From positions 1 to 7,186 of the forward strand of contig DASXSB010000049.1 in the NCBI GenBank assembly GCA_036506275.1: a stretch of 7,186 bases of DNA, written 5' to 3'. Made by a program: the position numbers and the translations under genes. Of this stretch, positions 6,361-7,186 are shown piece after piece. Numbering within the stretch: position 1 is the first letter of the stretch; every line of letters begins with the position of its first letter. The DNA comes from DASXSB01 sp036506275 (lineage in GTDB: Bacteria; Methylomirabilota; Methylomirabilia; Rokubacteriales; CSP1-6). The notes under the pieces were generated by a model. It was not told the DNA's origin. It was given only the letters and a program-made list of their open reading frames with translations, and searched no databases.

Positions 6361-6366
6361 TGAGAG

Positions 6367-6744
6367 ATGCCCGCCAAGACGCCGCAGGAATGTGACGAGC
6401 TGTTCGCTCGCTACGTCGGAGAAGGCAACGCCGACGCTCTCGTCGGCCTCTACGAGAAGGACGCGAGCCTGGTCGCGCCCGATGGCAGCATCGCCCGTGG
6501 CACGGAGGCGATCCGGACGGCGATGGCGCGACTCGCGTCCGCGCGCGCCACCCTCACCGTCGACATCAAGCGCGTGGTGCCCGTCGGAGACGATCTCGCC
6601 GCCGTGTACAACGACTGGAGGTTCACGGGCAAGAAGCCGGATGGCTCCCCGATCGAAATCGCGGGCAAGGCGCTGGAGGTCGTCCGCCGGCAGCGCGACG
6701 GCACGTGGCTGATCCTGTTCGACGATCCGCGCGCCCGCGGCTGA
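6367..6744 (+). CDS. SnoaL/NTF2-like (DUF4440-type) domain protein
   Basis: A 125 aa protein that is one whole cone-shaped alpha+beta domain of the NTF2/SnoaL superfamily. The order fits: an N-terminal helix with CDELFARYVGEGNADALVGL; YEKDASLVAPDGSIARGTEAI, the strand-and-turn typical of the family; a helix; then long strands with VYNDWRFTG, GKALEVVRRQRDGTW and a closing LILFDDP, similar to the WxxxxDxP ending of DUF4440/SgcJ-type proteins. No signal peptide is present. Members include isomerases, cyclases and many proteins of unknown role; no catalytic set can be assigned here, so no reaction is proposed. It is divergent from the thioredoxin-like gene and overlapped at its 3' end by the likely start of the glycosylase gene, so those two may be co-transcribed. 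Confidence 0.85.
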   Translation: MPAKTPQECDELFARYVGEGNADALVGLYEKDASLVAPDGSIARGTEAIRTAMARLASARATLTVDIKRVVPVGDDLAAVYNDWRFTGKKPDGSPIEIAGKALEVVRRQRDGTWLILFDDPRARG

Positions 6745-7186
6745 GCTCCGGCTACCCGTTCCCCACGCTGCCGGACTATCTCGCGCCCGGGCTCGACGTC
6801 GTCTTCGTCGGCATCAATCCCGGTGCGTACTCGCTCGCGCGTGGCCATTACTTCGCGCGTCGAAGCAGCCGGTTCTGGCCCGCGTTCTCGCGCTCGCGGC
6901 TGAGCCTGCCCGTGCGGCGCGCGCTCGCGCTCGATGCTCTCGCCCCCGAGCACGACGCCGCCCTGATGAAGTTCGGGATCGGCTTCACCGACGTCGTGAA
7001 GCGCCCCACCGCGAACGCGGCCGCCCTCGCGCCCGGCGAGCTGGTGCGGGCGGCCCCGACCCTGCTCGCGCGCCTGCGGAAGCACGCGCCGCGCGTCGCC
7101 TGCTTCCACGGCCTCACCGCCTATCGCCCCTTCCTGCGCTTCGCCCTCGGACGGGCGGACCTGGTTGCGCGGCTCGGGCCCCAGCC
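6705..7186 (+). CDS. mug: Mug/TDG-type mismatch-specific DNA glycosylase (3' end missing)
   Basis: Removes uracil or thymine mispaired with guanine (and related damaged bases) to start base excision repair. The frame (codons starting at positions divisible by 3) is open to the right edge, giving about 160 residues. It contains LPDYLAPGLDVVFVGINPG, where the Asn of GINPG matches the catalytic Asn of E. coli Mug; GHYFARRSSRFWPAF, equal to the conserved H/FAxPxNRFW segment; GIGFTDVVKRPTANAAAL, equal to GVTKLVDRPT in E. coli; and ACFHGLTAYRPFL near LGKQAY. The second catalytic motif (NPSG type) would lie beyond the window. The start is uncertain: no ATG precedes the conserved region in frame. GTG at 6705, overlapping the SnoaL-like gene by 40 bases, is the best standard codon; CTG at 6741 is another option. 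Family assignment is firm, the start is not. Confidence 0.85.
   Translation, partial: MADPVRRSARPRLSSGYPFPTLPDYLAPGLDVVFVGINPGAYSLARGHYFARRSSRFWPAFSRSRLSLPVRRALALDALAPEHDAALMKFGIGFTDVVKRPTANAAALAPGELVRAAPTLLARLRKHAPRVACFHGLTAYRPFLRFALGRADLVARLGPQ

Noticed and set aside
6450..7109. 219-codon - strand open frame opposite the SnoaL-like and Mug genes
   Set aside because: Composition is typical of antisense noise, and both + strand genes carry family motifs.
1..7186. tRNA, rRNA, CRISPR arrays, insertion sequences, phage or defence genes
   Set aside because: Scanning both strands by eye showed no cloverleaf-type sequence, regularly spaced repeats, transposase motifs or terminal inverted repeats; the window is a normal chromosomal region.

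Overview
The window is a very GC-rich, gene-dense piece of a bacterial chromosome carrying mostly housekeeping genes. It holds seven supported protein genes plus the tail of another, with no tRNA, rRNA, CRISPR array, insertion sequence, phage gene or origin that I can see. The base composition, strong codon bias (third positions almost always G or C), GTG starts and the gene set fit a free-living, diderm-type high-GC bacterium. A soil or subsurface lineage such as Methylomirabilota/Rokubacteria or a high-GC deltaproteobacterial-like group would fit, but this is a weak inference; nothing here fixes the taxonomy.

Layout. Left block, + strand (1-3348): the last codons of a gene resembling glnE (glutamine synthetase adenylyltransferase) overlap by 4 bases the GTG start of polA (DNA polymerase I, 865 aa), which is followed after 8 bases by coaE (dephospho-CoA kinase). 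This looks like one transcription unit. A 164-base gap (3349-3512) follows, the longest non-coding stretch in the window. It contains overlapping stem-loops at the coaE stop, an unusual A/T-rich patch with a possible promoter, and a 10-base direct repeat. Middle block, + strand (3513-5551): rsmA (16S rRNA dimethyltransferase) overlaps by 4 bases a gene for a membrane-anchored M23 peptidoglycan endopeptidase of MepM/ShyA type. Right block: a - strand gene for a thioredoxin-fold protein (5548-6291) ends convergently, its stop overlapping the stop of the M23 gene. A 75-base divergent region separates it from a + strand SnoaL/NTF2-like gene (6367-6744). That gene is overlapped by the start of a Mug-type mismatch-specific DNA glycosylase, which runs off the right edge. 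No stretch of more than 300 bases lacks a gene.

How the genes work together. polA and Mug are DNA repair functions but lie in separate units. polA-coaE and rsmA-M23 are housekeeping pairs whose link is probably only shared expression. The more interesting observations are changes at catalytic positions inside otherwise ordinary proteins. The polymerase has tyrosine at the O-helix position that sets dideoxynucleotide discrimination, and a degenerate proofreading domain. The M23 peptidase has HxD instead of HxH at the zinc site. The thioredoxin-like protein has a single active-site cysteine. I found no convincing sign of a new multi-gene system.
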